From positions 1-40,223 of IMG/VR virus record IMGVR_UViG_3300027896_000098: a DNA stretch of 40,223 nucleotides, one strand, 5' to 3'. The translations under genes and the position numbers were made by a program. The notes beneath the pieces were generated by a model that made no database searches, was not told the origin of the DNA, and saw only the letters and a program-made list of their open reading frames with translations. Source of the DNA: a virus. Below, in pieces: positions 13,652 through 21,998 of this stretch (its first letter is position 1; every line of letters starts with the position of its first letter).

Positions 13652-13667
13652 ATTAATATATATAGTA
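13652..13667. promoter_or_regulatory. divergent-junction motif, copy 5
   Basis: ATTAATATATATAGTA lies between the leftward gene at 13588 and the rightward ClpP-like gene at 13734. Confidence 0.55.
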
Positions 13668-13688
13668 GAAGAATCCATTTGTAATATC

Positions 13689-13705
13689 TAGAACATATTA
13701 CTATA
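13689..13705 (+). promoter_or_regulatory. TAGAACA element before the ClpP-like gene
   Basis: TAGAACATATTACTATA lies about 30-45 bases upstream of the ATG at 13734. Confidence 0.5.
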
Positions 13706-13733
13706 TACCATTCCAGTAGTGAAAGGATGAAAA

Positions 13734-14336
13734 ATGACAAGTTCAGATTTAGTTAAAAAAGGGTTAAGTGAATTAGAAGATCTTATTCCAGATTCTCAAC
13801 CAATATTACCAGTTGTTGAAAATAGTATTTATTTTTATACTAAAGTGGATGATAGAAGTGTTGCACATTTAACTAAAGAAATAAAGATTTTAGAAAATAG
13901 ACTTTTGTATGAAAAAATTTCTAGAAATCAAGATTTTGCATCTCCAATAAATTTATATATTTTTAGTGAAGGTGGATGTGGTTTATCTGGAATGGCAGCA
14001 GCAGATACAATTTTAAATTGTAAAGTTCCTATTCATACAATAGTTAGTGGATACTGTGCATCAGCAGCAACCTTTCTATCTGTATCTGGAAGAAAAAGAT
14101 TTATGACAAAAAATTCTATAATGTTAATACATCAGTTAAGTGATGAAAGAGCTGGAACATATTATCAATTAAAAGATGATATAAAAAATTTAGATTTATT
14201 TATGAATATAATGAGAAGTTTTTATAGAAAACATACAAAGATACCATCTAAAAAATTAAATGAAATTTTAAAACATGATTTATCATGGACATCAGATATA
14301 TGTTTAAAATATGGATTGGTTGATGAAATTTTATAG
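13734..14336 (+). CDS. ClpP-like serine protease
   Basis: The fold and triad of ClpP are visible: Ser110 in G-Y-C-A-S-A-A, His133 in M-L-I-H-Q, and Asp182 before the late Y-G-L-V-D-E. An early E-G-G-x-G-L-S-G strand matches the oxyanion region. At 200 aa it is of normal length. ClpP needs an unfoldase partner for large substrates; none is seen here, so it may use the host's Clp ATPase or act on phage proteins. The stop is TAG followed at once by TGA. It heads the 13.7-17.7 kb operon. Confidence 0.85.
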   Translation: MTSSDLVKKGLSELEDLIPDSQPILPVVENSIYFYTKVDDRSVAHLTKEIKILENRLLYEKISRNQDFASPINLYIFSEGGCGLSGMAAADTILNCKVPIHTIVSGYCASAATFLSVSGRKRFMTKNSIMLIHQLSDERAGTYYQLKDDIKNLDLFMNIMRSFYRKHTKIPSKKLNEILKHDLSWTSDICLKYGLVDEIL

Positions 14337-14350
14337 TGAAAGGATTTTAA

Positions 14351-14830
14351 ATGGAAAAGAATGAATATGTGATAGTTTCTCCACATGGTGATGATGAAAT
14401 AATAGGAAATTATATACCTCTTGTAATTAAAAAAATTAATCCAATAATTATTTACACTTCAGATATTGATCCAGAAAGAAAACAAGAAATTTTATCATTA
14501 CCAAAATATATTGAAGTAAAAGCACAACTATTTTGTAAAGAAGTTCCATCTAATTTAATAACACCTAACTCAACTTTATTTTTTCCTGACCCTATTAATG
14601 AAATACATCCAGAACATAGAAGGTGCGGTTCAAGAGGAGAAGAATTAGCTAGAAGAGGAATAAATATAATTTTTTATTCTACTAATATGAATGTTCCTTG
14701 GATAAGAGAAGTTGAAGATTTTAAAGGGAAAAGACATTTATTAGAAAAAGTTTATCCTAGTCAAAAATCTTTATGGAAAACCGAATTTAAGTATTTTCTT
14801 TATGAAGCGCATCAACAATGGATTTTTTAA
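14351..14830 (+). CDS. PIG-L/LmbE-family deacetylase-like protein
   Basis: P-H-G-D-D-E (residues 11-16) is the family's zinc and catalytic motif (P-H-[PA]-D-D-E), and H-P-E-H (86-89) fits the second metal site. Family members remove acetyl groups from N-acetylglucosamine-type sugars. At 159 aa it is shorter than most. It lies upstream of a glycosyltransferase, so both may act on one glycan, either on the host surface or on modified DNA. The substrate is unknown. The next gene starts inside its 3' end. Confidence 0.75.
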   Translation: MEKNEYVIVSPHGDDEIIGNYIPLVIKKINPIIIYTSDIDPERKQEILSLPKYIEVKAQLFCKEVPSNLITPNSTLFFPDPINEIHPEHRRCGSRGEELARRGINIIFYSTNMNVPWIREVEDFKGKRHLLEKVYPSQKSLWKTEFKYFLYEAHQQWIF

Positions 14831-15051
14831 AAATATTTGAATTTGTAGCTACTTTATTAACAGTTATTGGTGTTATCTATACAACGATTCCAAAAAGAAA
14901 AGGTCTTTTATATCTTATCGCTTCAAATCTTGTATGGATGTATTTTGCTTATTTATCAAAATTGTGGTTTTTCTTATCACTAGAAGTTTTTTTATCAATT
15001 TTAAGTTTTATTTCACTAAAAACTTGGAAAGATCAAGGAATATCTTTTTAA
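14818..15051 (+). CDS. small membrane protein, PnuC-like fragment
   Basis: There are three hydrophobic segments in 77 aa (about residues 5-24, 30-47 and 50-67), with a K-R-K-G-L-L-Y turn between the first two. The pattern resembles half of a PnuC-type nicotinamide-riboside transporter or a SemiSWEET, which phages often carry. A true transport role is uncertain. The ATG overlaps the end of the PIG-L gene. Confidence 0.55.
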   Translation: MDFLKIFEFVATLLTVIGVIYTTIPKRKGLLYLIASNLVWMYFAYLSKLWFFLSLEVFLSILSFISLKTWKDQGISF

Positions 15052-15072
15052 TTTTTATTCAGGAGATATAAT

Positions 15073-15267
15073 ATGAGTGTGGAACTTGAAAGAAAATCTC
15101 TTTATATAAAAAATATGTATGGTGTAAAAAGTTGTTTTGATGTAGATGTAATGTTAGAAACAGAAGATAAAAAAATTATGGTTATAAAGACTTGGGACAA
15201 AAAACTAAAAAGATTAAAATATAATGAAGAAGAAAAATGTTATTTAATAGTTGATGAAGGAGAATAA
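15073..15267 (+). CDS. hypothetical protein, 64 aa
   Basis: This small protein is unrecognised and beta-like in pattern. AGGAG precedes the ATG. It is part of the 13.7-17.7 kb operon. Confidence 0.65.
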   Translation: MSVELERKSLYIKNMYGVKSCFDVDVMLETEDKKIMVIKTWDKKLKRLKYNEEEKCYLIVDEGE

Positions 15268-15270
15268 AAA

Positions 15271-15474
15271 ATGGAAATTGAAGATTTAGCAAAAGAGTTA
15301 CATGAAGCAGGGAGAGAAGCTGTAGAAAAAGGAGCAACAGTTGCATCAGATAAATTTGGTGAAAAAACCAGAACTTTTATATCTTGGAATGATATTACAG
15401 AAAATGCAAAAGAAGGAAGAAGAATTCAATCTAGATATTTACTTAATAAATATAATATAACATTAAAGGATTAA
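15271..15474 (+). CDS. hypothetical protein, 67 aa
   Basis: This small, charged, helical protein is unrecognised. GAAGGAG lies before the ATG and only three bases separate it from the previous gene. An 18-base stretch near its end (TCTAGATATTTACTTAAT) also occurs at 5469-5486 outside any gene frame; I could not decide whether that is chance. Confidence 0.65.
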   Translation: MEIEDLAKELHEAGREAVEKGATVASDKFGEKTRTFISWNDITENAKEGRRIQSRYLLNKYNITLKD

Positions 15475-15475
15475 T

Positions 15476-16417
15476 ATGTCAAGATTAATTTTTGTTCCGC
15501 AATTTCCATCTAAACTTAGATATCAAGAAACTTGGTTTTCTGAGTTTCCAAAACAAATGAAAAAATACTTTGATGAAGTAATTGTGTTAGGTGAATATTA
15601 TGTTGAAGCAAACAAGGATATAAATAATAGAAGTGAAAAACATATGTTTTCTCCAATCCATCAAGCAATACTTTTGGAAATGGATCAGATTAATGAATTT
15701 TATAATATGAAAATTTATAATGATGACATCTTATTTTTAGCTGATTTAAGTTTTCCTGGATTCTTTTCAAATATATTATATCATAAACCAATTAAAAATG
15801 CATATTGTTATTGTCATGCAACTTCAAAAAATTATTTAGATTATTTTGAACCAGTTAGACCTTCTAAATTTAAATGTGAGTCAGCACATGCATTGTTATT
15901 TAAAAAAATATTTATTGGAAGTAAATATCATAAAGGTAAATTGGGTTGGCAAGATACTAAAATAGTAGGACTTCCAATTCCACCTTATCAAACATTTAAA
16001 GAAGAAAAGATATATGATATTATTTCAGTAGCTAGAGAAAATTCTCAAAAGATTAATAAAACTATTGAAATGGGTGTTATGGAAGATTATTCTATAACTA
16101 GAAAAGAAGTAAATTCTTGGGAAGAATATTATAAGTTTCTAAGTCAAGGAAAAATATTGTTAATTACAAGTAAAGAAGATACTTTTAATTATTCTATTAT
16201 GGAAGCAGTAATGAACCATACAGTTGTGTTGGCTCCAAATAGATTAGCTTTTCCTGAGTTATTACCACAACAGTATTTATATAATGGAATAGATGATTTA
16301 AAACAAAAAATTGGATATTATTTAATAAAAGATGAACAAATAAATAAATTATTGTGCAATGATTTATGCGAAAATTTTTATGAGAATATAGTAAATGAGA
16401 TGAAAGGAGGTGAATAA
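15476..16417 (+). CDS. GT-B glycosyltransferase
   Basis: The 313-aa protein has the C-terminal nucleotide-sugar signature of GT4-like retaining enzymes. D-T-F-N-Y-S-I-M-E is followed by A-V and then A-P-N-R-x-A-F-P-E-L-L-P. An N-terminal Rossmann-like start (RLIFVPQFP) is also seen. It transfers a sugar to an unknown acceptor. The adjacent PIG-L gene suggests a shared glycan; DNA glycosylation, as in other myoviruses, is a possibility. AAAGGA precedes the ATG, one base after the previous stop. Confidence 0.7.
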   Translation: MSRLIFVPQFPSKLRYQETWFSEFPKQMKKYFDEVIVLGEYYVEANKDINNRSEKHMFSPIHQAILLEMDQINEFYNMKIYNDDILFLADLSFPGFFSNILYHKPIKNAYCYCHATSKNYLDYFEPVRPSKFKCESAHALLFKKIFIGSKYHKGKLGWQDTKIVGLPIPPYQTFKEEKIYDIISVARENSQKINKTIEMGVMEDYSITRKEVNSWEEYYKFLSQGKILLITSKEDTFNYSIMEAVMNHTVVLAPNRLAFPELLPQQYLYNGIDDLKQKIGYYLIKDEQINKLLCNDLCENFYENIVNEMKGGE

Positions 16418-16496
16418 TTTTTAGTTGGTTTTCATTGTGAAAACTATAAGGCATATGCCAAAATTGTATTTAACTTCATTGAGAAGGAGATTTATT

Positions 16497-17222
16497 ATGA
16501 TTAGTTTAAAAAGAACAAATAGTGTAAAAAGTATTATAGAAAATTTAGAAATTTTTAGAATGGAACATAATAAGGGGGTAGAAGAATTTAATAATAGAAA
16601 ATTTGATCCGTTTCATATTTTTGCAACAGATTATAATCAAAACGGTATTTGTAGAATTTTAGAAAAAGATCGAGAAAGATATTTTCCAAAACCAGAATGT
16701 TATGTATGTTCTGGTAATATAGAACCAAGACCAATGTCATGTTATAGAGGCCATAATTGTCATTATTTTCCCCATAAAAGAGGGTCAAAAGAAAAACCTG
16801 AAGGTTCTCCTTTAATGGAAATTAAAATAACAAGTTTTTCTTCTGATCTTTCAATTTATTTATCAAGATGTAATTTATCATGGTTACTAGATCATCAAGA
16901 ATATGATTTTATTGTTAGAACTACTTATGTAAATAACTGGGTTCTCCATCATTCAAATATAGATGGTTATGATGATTCTCCAGGAAATATAAAAATTGTT
17001 AATGGTACATGGCATTTAAATACACATAGAGAATTAAAAGATAGAAATAATAAAATTACTAAACTTGAATCTATGTTTCTATTAAAAAATGATAGAACAA
17101 TATTAAAAGAATTAGAGGTTCAAAGATATCTTAGAAGTATGGTGATAGATAGATTAACAAAAATACAAGATGACCCAGATATTTTAAGATGTCTAATTGA
17201 AGTTGGTTCAAAAATTAATTAA
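16497..17222 (+). CDS. HNH-like protein with Cys/His cluster, 241 aa
   Basis: A central C-Y-V-C and C-Y-R-G-H-N-C-H group looks like a zinc site. It is followed by an HNH-like stretch: V-L-H-H-S ... D-D-S-P-G-N-I-K-I-V-N-G ... H-L-N-T-H-R. This is consistent with a nuclease of the HNH/beta-beta-alpha-metal type, possibly degenerate since the final CxxC pair of many HNH proteins is lacking. The ATG at 16497 is chosen because GAGAAGGAG precedes it; the 24 codons before it are not supported. Confidence 0.55.
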   Translation: MISLKRTNSVKSIIENLEIFRMEHNKGVEEFNNRKFDPFHIFATDYNQNGICRILEKDRERYFPKPECYVCSGNIEPRPMSCYRGHNCHYFPHKRGSKEKPEGSPLMEIKITSFSSDLSIYLSRCNLSWLLDHQEYDFIVRTTYVNNWVLHHSNIDGYDDSPGNIKIVNGTWHLNTHRELKDRNNKITKLESMFLLKNDRTILKELEVQRYLRSMVIDRLTKIQDDPDILRCLIEVGSKIN

Positions 17223-17249
17223 AAAGTTGAAAGGATTATTAGTAGATTA

Positions 17250-17756
17250 ATGCCATACAAAACTTATACAAATTGGCTTTTCGATGGGGATCTCAAGAAA
17301 GAGATCCCCAAAGAATTATTAAAATATAATTCTCCAATCTCAGTTTATTACGCTCTATCAATGTTTATACTAAATGAAAAGTTTACTACATTTTTAGATG
17401 AACATCTTAACAATATGGGATTATATTATTTAGATAAAGAAGAACTATTTAATTTTTTAAAAAGAGGAGTAAAAGAATTAAAAATTCAAAGAAATTCTAT
17501 TCCATTTATTCCATATTCTAGAAGAGAAAAATTGTATGAAGCTTTGAGAAAAAGGATTCCTGTTCTAAAAAATTATGATATAGATTTATTATCTGATATT
17601 ATAAATAATTCAGAAAATAAAGATAATATTTATAATTCGTTAGGTTTAGTTAAAATAGAAAAACCAAAAAAAGTAAAGAAAACTAAGCAAAAAAAAGAAG
17701 AAAAAATAATAATAGAAAAATATTTAAAAGATATATACCAGGTAGCTGAAATATAG
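17250..17756 (+). CDS. hypothetical protein, 168 aa
   Basis: This largely helical protein is unrecognised, with a very basic Lys-rich region (about residues 135-155). The ribosome-binding site is weak and distant (AAAGGA about 14 bases upstream). The stop is TAG, backed by TAA five codons later. The gene's 3' end forms one arm of the terminator. Confidence 0.65.
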   Translation: MPYKTYTNWLFDGDLKKEIPKELLKYNSPISVYYALSMFILNEKFTTFLDEHLNNMGLYYLDKEELFNFLKRGVKELKIQRNSIPFIPYSRREKLYEALRKRIPVLKNYDIDLLSDIINNSENKDNIYNSLGLVKIEKPKKVKKTKQKKEEKIIIEKYLKDIYQVAEI

Positions 17757-17765
17757 CTACCTGGT
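17737..17765. terminator. bidirectional hairpin between convergent genes
   Basis: An 11-bp stem ACCAGGTAGCT / AGCTACCTGGT overlaps the TAG stop of the gene on the left. No long T run follows on the + strand, so it may be a weak or factor-assisted terminator. Confidence 0.65.
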
Positions 17766-17775
17766 AAAATCTAAA

Positions 17776-18303
17776 TTAATTAACGGAAGCTTCTTCTAAA
17801 ATGGAAGTTTTCTCGTTATTTATAATTGCTGTGGGGGCTTTCTTTTTGGATTTTTTCTTTGGAGGAAAAATCATTTTGTCAAGTATTTTATCAAGAATTT
17901 CAACTTTTACTAAGGGATTAAATAAATGATCTCTATTTATAGTACCAGATCCTTCACAAGTTTTACATTTAATTTTTTCAGACACTACATTTGTTTTTTT
18001 ACTTATCTTTCCAGTTCCATTACAGAATTTACAAGGTTTTCCTTCTGGAAATTTAAATGTAGGTTTGTAGACATACTTTTTAGTTCCTTTACAAGTTTTA
18101 CATATTTTTTCATTTATTTTACCTGCTCCATTACAAGTGTTACATTTTACTGTAATCCACCCGTTCTCACATTTAGTGCAGGTAATTTGGATTTGGTCGA
18201 AACTAATAATTTTTCTTCCAAATGTTCCACTTCCATTGCAAGATCTGCAGATACAACTTTCAGCAATGTTTTTAATACTCTGGTCTACATCAGATTTTTT
18301 CAT
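17776..18303 (-). CDS. DnaJ-type cysteine-rich zinc-finger protein (no J domain)
   Basis: Six C-x-x-C motifs, most as C-x-x-C-x-G-x-G (CRSCNGSG, CNTCNGAG, CKFCNGTG, CKTCEGSG), match the zinc-binding cysteine-rich domain of DnaJ/Hsp40. There is no N-terminal J domain and no HPD motif. DnaJ has four such motifs; this has six. It could be a chaperone-like or RNA/DNA-binding zinc protein, and resembles small DnaJ-zinc-finger proteins of plastids and phages. It has a basic C-terminus. GGAGGGGG precedes the ATG. Confidence 0.75.
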   Translation of the reverse strand: MKKSDVDQSIKNIAESCICRSCNGSGTFGRKIISFDQIQITCTKCENGWITVKCNTCNGAGKINEKICKTCKGTKKYVYKPTFKFPEGKPCKFCNGTGKISKKTNVVSEKIKCKTCEGSGTINRDHLFNPLVKVEILDKILDKMIFPPKKKSKKKAPTAIINNEKTSILEEASVN

Positions 18304-18373
18304 GCCCCCTCCAAAAAAAGTATTTTAAAAAATAAAAAAATTGATATCCAATAAAACAAATTCTTTATCTTTC

Positions 18374-18394
18374 ATTAATTAATATATATAGTTA
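18374..18394. promoter_or_regulatory. divergent-junction motif, copy 6
   Basis: The motif here reads TTAATTAATATATATAGTTA, a T insertion or change at the last A. It lies between the leftward DnaJ-type gene and the polymerase gene. Confidence 0.55.
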
Positions 18395-18431
18395 TAAATT
18401 TTAACTATGATTAGAAAAATTTTTTAATGGT

Positions 18432-18447
18432 AAGAACATATTTTAAA
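18432..18447 (+). promoter_or_regulatory. AGAACA-type element before the polymerase gene
   Basis: AAGAACATATTTTAAA lies about 13-28 bases upstream of the TTG start at 18460. It would lie inside the coding region if the ATG at 18427 were used, which is one reason to prefer the later start. Confidence 0.45.
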
Positions 18448-18459
18448 AAGGAGTTTATA

Positions 18460-21400
18460 TTGTTTAGTATAAAAAAATCATTAGCAGATTGTATGAGTTG
18501 TGAATTATTTTCTGCTAATTCTTGTATTCTCGAAACTAATTGTAAAACATTTGATGAGGTAGAAATAATTTTTGTAGCTGAAAATCCTGGTGATGATGAA
18601 GTAAAACATAATCCTCCAGTTCCATTAATAGGCAGAGCAGGTCAGACATTTAGAAAATATTTTAAAAAATATCATTTAGATAATGCAAAATATCTTTTAA
18701 CAAATGTAGTATTATGTCAAACAGTAAAAAAAGATGGTACAACAGGAAACCCATCAAAACAAGTAATTGAAAGATGTAAAGTAAATTGTTTTGATATAGT
18801 TGAAAAATGCAATCCAAAATTAATAGTATTAATGGGGTCATCTGCTGGGTTAGCTTTTGAATTATTTGATGGAACAGGTATAACTAGTATAAGAGGAACT
18901 ATTTTTAAGTGGAAAAATATAGACGCATTGTTAACGTTTCATCCTAGTTATGTAAATAGAAATAGGGAAGAAGAACCAAAATTTGAAATTGATATTAAAA
19001 AAGCTGCAGAGATGATAGGATTAAAATCTTCAATCAATGTAGTTAGAAAAGATGAATCTGGGAAAAAAGGAGTTTTCTATTATAAAATTCCAGATAAATA
19101 TTATACATCTGATTATAAATTAATTGATGTTCAATATTTAACAAAAACAAATGAAGTATTATATATTTTTAGAGATAAAGATAATAATAAAGTTTATCAT
19201 AAAGAGAATGATACATATGTTTGTTATCAAACTCCAAAAGATGTAGATTCAAGACCCACAATGAATTATGATGATCTATATCAAGTTAAACTTCCATACA
19301 AACAAAGAGCAACATTAGATCCTTCAATAACTTATGAAGGTGATATTAAAATAACAGTTAAACATTGTCAAGATTATTATATCCAGAAAAAAGTTGAAGA
19401 TCCAAATGTTAAATTAAATATAATGTTTATAGATATTGAAAATTATTCTGAAACAAGAGAATATTCAACTGTTGAAGATGCTAAAGATCCCATAGTTATA
19501 ATTGGATTTTTGTATAATGGAATTCATAAAACATATGTTGTTGATCCAAAAGTTTATGGAATAAAAAATTTAGTAGAAAAGATAGAGTTAAAAGAAAATG
19601 AAGAAGTTTTATTCTTTAAAACTGAAAGGGAAATGATAAGTAAGTTTTTACTAGATTGTAGAAAATTAGATCCAGATGTAATTACTGGATGGTTTGCTGA
19701 TGAATTTGACTTACCTTACATTGTAAATAGATGTAAAAAAATAGGAATTAATTCATTTACAATGAGTAAGTTTGATGAAGTTGAGCTTGATTATTATAGA
19801 CATAGTGTTAATATTTTAGGAGTAGTTGTTTCTGATTTATTATACTTATATAAGATGTATTCATTAGGAAAAAAAGAAAGTTATAAATTAGATTTTATTG
19901 GTAATTTAGAACTTAAAATGGGAAAATTAGGAGAAGGTTCTAATTTTTCTGATATGTTTAAAAATAGTCCATCTGAAGCAATAAAATATAATATGCAAGA
20001 CGTTAGAATTTTACCTTTATTAAATACCAAGATGAAACATTTAGAGCTACAAAATAAAATTAGAGAAACATGTAAAGCAAGTTTTAATGCAGCTAAAAGT
20101 CAAATGGGTCAATTAGATTCATTAATTGTATCATTTTTAAAAGAAAAAGGATTATCTTCTAAAAATGCTAATATAAGTGGGAAAGATGAAGAGTTTGAAG
20201 GAGCTTATGTAAAACCTCCAACTGTTGGGGTTCATGATTATATTGTTGACTTCGATTTTGCTTCTCTATATCCAAGTTTAATTTTAACTTATAACATAGG
20301 TATTAATTCATTTGTTATGAAATTTGATGATTATACTTTAGGTTATGATTTAGCATATAGTAAAGAAAATCTTCCAGATCAAATGAAAGTAATAGTAGAT
20401 CCATCATTTTCAAAGAAAGAATATATGATTACAAAAGAACAATTACTAAAGAAAATTGAAGATGGTAATTTAATATGCACAATTAATGGTTGTTTTTATC
20501 AACCACATGATAAAGAATTATCATTTTATAGTGAAATTCTTGAAATTTTATTGTCAGAAAGAAAAGTGTATAAAAAGAAAATGTTTGATGCTAAAGTAGC
20601 TAAAGATGAAGAAAAAGAACAACTTTATGATGTTAGACAAAATGCAACAAAGATTCTTGCAAATGCTATGTATGGAGTTTTTGGAAATAATGCTTTTAGA
20701 TTTTATAATGTAGATTGTGCTAGGTCTATTACTTTAAGTGGTCAAGAATCATTAAAAAGTTCAATTATAGAAGGTAACGCTTTTGTTGAAGGTTTAAAAA
20801 ATGATAAATTTATAAAACCAGATTCATTAAGTAAAAGAGAAATGTATTCAGAAGATTTTAATAGAGTAACCAAATATATTATAACCGGAGATACAGATTC
20901 AATTTTTGTATGTTTAGATCTACTTCTTGATAAAAAGAAAACAGATGATGAAAAAGTTAAAGATGTTTTAAATTATTGTAATCAAATTCAAAAATATTTA
21001 AATAAAGAAGTTATTGAAACTATAGTTAAAAGACATTCAAATTTAATTGAAAAAAGTAGATTAGAATTAAAAAATGAGTTAGTTATAAAAAGAGGATTAT
21101 TTTTAGCTAAAAAAAGATACGTAAATCATATTATATACCAAGAAGGAAAAAAAGTAGATGATATAAAAAGTATGGGTGTAGAAACAAAAAGATCTGATTT
21201 TCCTTCAATGAGTAAAATTAAATTACAGGAGTTAATAGAATTAATATTAAAATCTAAAGAAGTTAAATTTAGTAATCTATTATCTTTTGTTAAGGGTACA
21301 GAATCTCAATTTACTAAAATAATAAAAGAAAGAAAAAAAGAAATAGCAAGACCAGTTTCATTTACCAAAAAATTAAAAGACTATAAAGTTATTCCACAAG

Positions 21401-21708
21401 GAGTAAAGGGGTGCTTAAATTGGAATGATCTTGAATATAGAGTTTTTGACGTAGGTTCTAGAGGATACTTATATAAAATATTAGGAATTGATTTAGAAAA
21501 AGCACCAAAGAATGTAGCAGATAAGTATGACAAAGAATTTTTATCAAAGGGAAGAAAATTAACAGAAATTGTTCTTCCTGATGATTTAGAAACTCTTCCT
21601 AATTATTACATTATTGATGAAAAAGAAATGTTAAAATTTTCTTGGATTGATAGATATAGTTTAATGTTAGAACCACTCGTACCAAAAAGTGAAATGTTAA
21701 AATTTTAG
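18460..21708 (+). CDS. uracil-DNA glycosylase / family B DNA polymerase fusion, 1082 aa
   Basis: This is the replicative polymerase. Residues about 10-190 form a family-4-type UDG domain: C-M-S-C, G-x-x-x-E-V (AENPGDDE), V-P-L-I-G-R-A-G and a late F-H-P-S. Then come the 3'-5' exonuclease (DIENYSE near 320; D-V-I-T-G-W-F near 405; Y-N-M-Q-D near 510) and PolB motifs A (D-F-x-S-L-Y-P-S, near 596), B (K-I-L-A-N-A-M-Y-G, near 730) and C (G-D-T-D-S, near 809). The TTG at 18460 is chosen because AAAGGAG lies 7 bases upstream. A UDG-like domain also precedes the polymerase of phage SPO1, but that one is family A. The stop is TAG with no close backup. Confidence 0.9.
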   Translation: MFSIKKSLADCMSCELFSANSCILETNCKTFDEVEIIFVAENPGDDEVKHNPPVPLIGRAGQTFRKYFKKYHLDNAKYLLTNVVLCQTVKKDGTTGNPSKQVIERCKVNCFDIVEKCNPKLIVLMGSSAGLAFELFDGTGITSIRGTIFKWKNIDALLTFHPSYVNRNREEEPKFEIDIKKAAEMIGLKSSINVVRKDESGKKGVFYYKIPDKYYTSDYKLIDVQYLTKTNEVLYIFRDKDNNKVYHKENDTYVCYQTPKDVDSRPTMNYDDLYQVKLPYKQRATLDPSITYEGDIKITVKHCQDYYIQKKVEDPNVKLNIMFIDIENYSETREYSTVEDAKDPIVIIGFLYNGIHKTYVVDPKVYGIKNLVEKIELKENEEVLFFKTEREMISKFLLDCRKLDPDVITGWFADEFDLPYIVNRCKKIGINSFTMSKFDEVELDYYRHSVNILGVVVSDLLYLYKMYSLGKKESYKLDFIGNLELKMGKLGEGSNFSDMFKNSPSEAIKYNMQDVRILPLLNTKMKHLELQNKIRETCKASFNAAKSQMGQLDSLIVSFLKEKGLSSKNANISGKDEEFEGAYVKPPTVGVHDYIVDFDFASLYPSLILTYNIGINSFVMKFDDYTLGYDLAYSKENLPDQMKVIVDPSFSKKEYMITKEQLLKKIEDGNLICTINGCFYQPHDKELSFYSEILEILLSERKVYKKKMFDAKVAKDEEKEQLYDVRQNATKILANAMYGVFGNNAFRFYNVDCARSITLSGQESLKSSIIEGNAFVEGLKNDKFIKPDSLSKREMYSEDFNRVTKYIITGDTDSIFVCLDLLLDKKKTDDEKVKDVLNYCNQIQKYLNKEVIETIVKRHSNLIEKSRLELKNELVIKRGLFLAKKRYVNHIIYQEGKKVDDIKSMGVETKRSDFPSMSKIKLQELIELILKSKEVKFSNLLSFVKGTESQFTKIIKERKKEIARPVSFTKKLKDYKVIPQGVKGCLNWNDLEYRVFDVGSRGYLYKILGIDLEKAPKNVADKYDKEFLSKGRKLTEIVLPDDLETLPNYYIIDEKEMLKFSWIDRYSLMLEPLVPKSEMLKF

Positions 21709-21709
21709 A

Positions 21710-21741
21710 CAAAAAAAGAGACAGATTGTGGTCCATCTCTT
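21710..21741. terminator. terminator between the polymerase and a leftward microgene
   Basis: AAAAAAAGAGA pairs with TCTCTTTTC across a 14-base loop (a few bases mismatched). It lies between the convergent polymerase and 30-aa genes and has A and T runs on both sides. Confidence 0.55.
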
Positions 21742-21753
21742 TTCTCGAAGTTG

Positions 21754-21846
21754 TTACTTCTTTTTGGATTCAACTATTATAGTTGCTATGGCAATAACAA
21801 CTTGAATGATAATTGATACCCAATTTGTCTCTTTTTTGTCAGACAT
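21754..21846 (-). CDS. small membrane peptide, 30 aa
   Basis: A strong AGGAGG site 8 bases before the ATG opens a 30-codon ORF: a short charged start (MSDKKETN), one hydrophobic helix (WVSIIIQVVIAIATIIV) and a basic tail (ESKKK). The topology suggests a single-pass membrane microprotein. Its presence completes the rule that every junction motif has a leftward gene on its left. Confidence 0.6.
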   Translation of the reverse strand: MSDKKETNWVSIIIQVVIAIATIIVESKKK

Positions 21847-21915
21847 GATTGTGTCCTCCTAGGTAGGATCACAATTCATCAGTATGAAATTCAACAATAT
21901 ACTTATGCGTCAAAA

Positions 21916-21931
21916 ATTAATATATATAATG
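21916..21931. promoter_or_regulatory. divergent-junction motif, copy 7
   Basis: ATTAATATATATAATG is the most diverged copy. It lies between the leftward 30-aa gene and the rightward gene at 21999. Confidence 0.5.
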
Positions 21932-21961
21932 GTAAGTTTTTTAACTAATCTAGAACTTTTA

Positions 21962-21980
21962 TAGAACAAATATATAATAA
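21962..21980 (+). promoter_or_regulatory. TAGAACA element before the RHH gene
   Basis: TAGAACAAATATATAATAA lies just before the GGAGG site at about 21990; TCTAGAAC also occurs just upstream at 21949. Confidence 0.5.
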
Positions 21981-21998
21981 GTTCTAGATGGAGGTTTT

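Noticed and set aside
18427-18459. ATG at 18427 as the polymerase start
   Set aside because: It lies before the AGAACA element and before the AAAGGAG site; the TTG at 18460 has proper spacing.
21706-21838. Read-through of the polymerase TAG to make a longer protein
   Set aside because: The extension runs through the terminator and the reverse complement of a leftward microgene and shows no domain.
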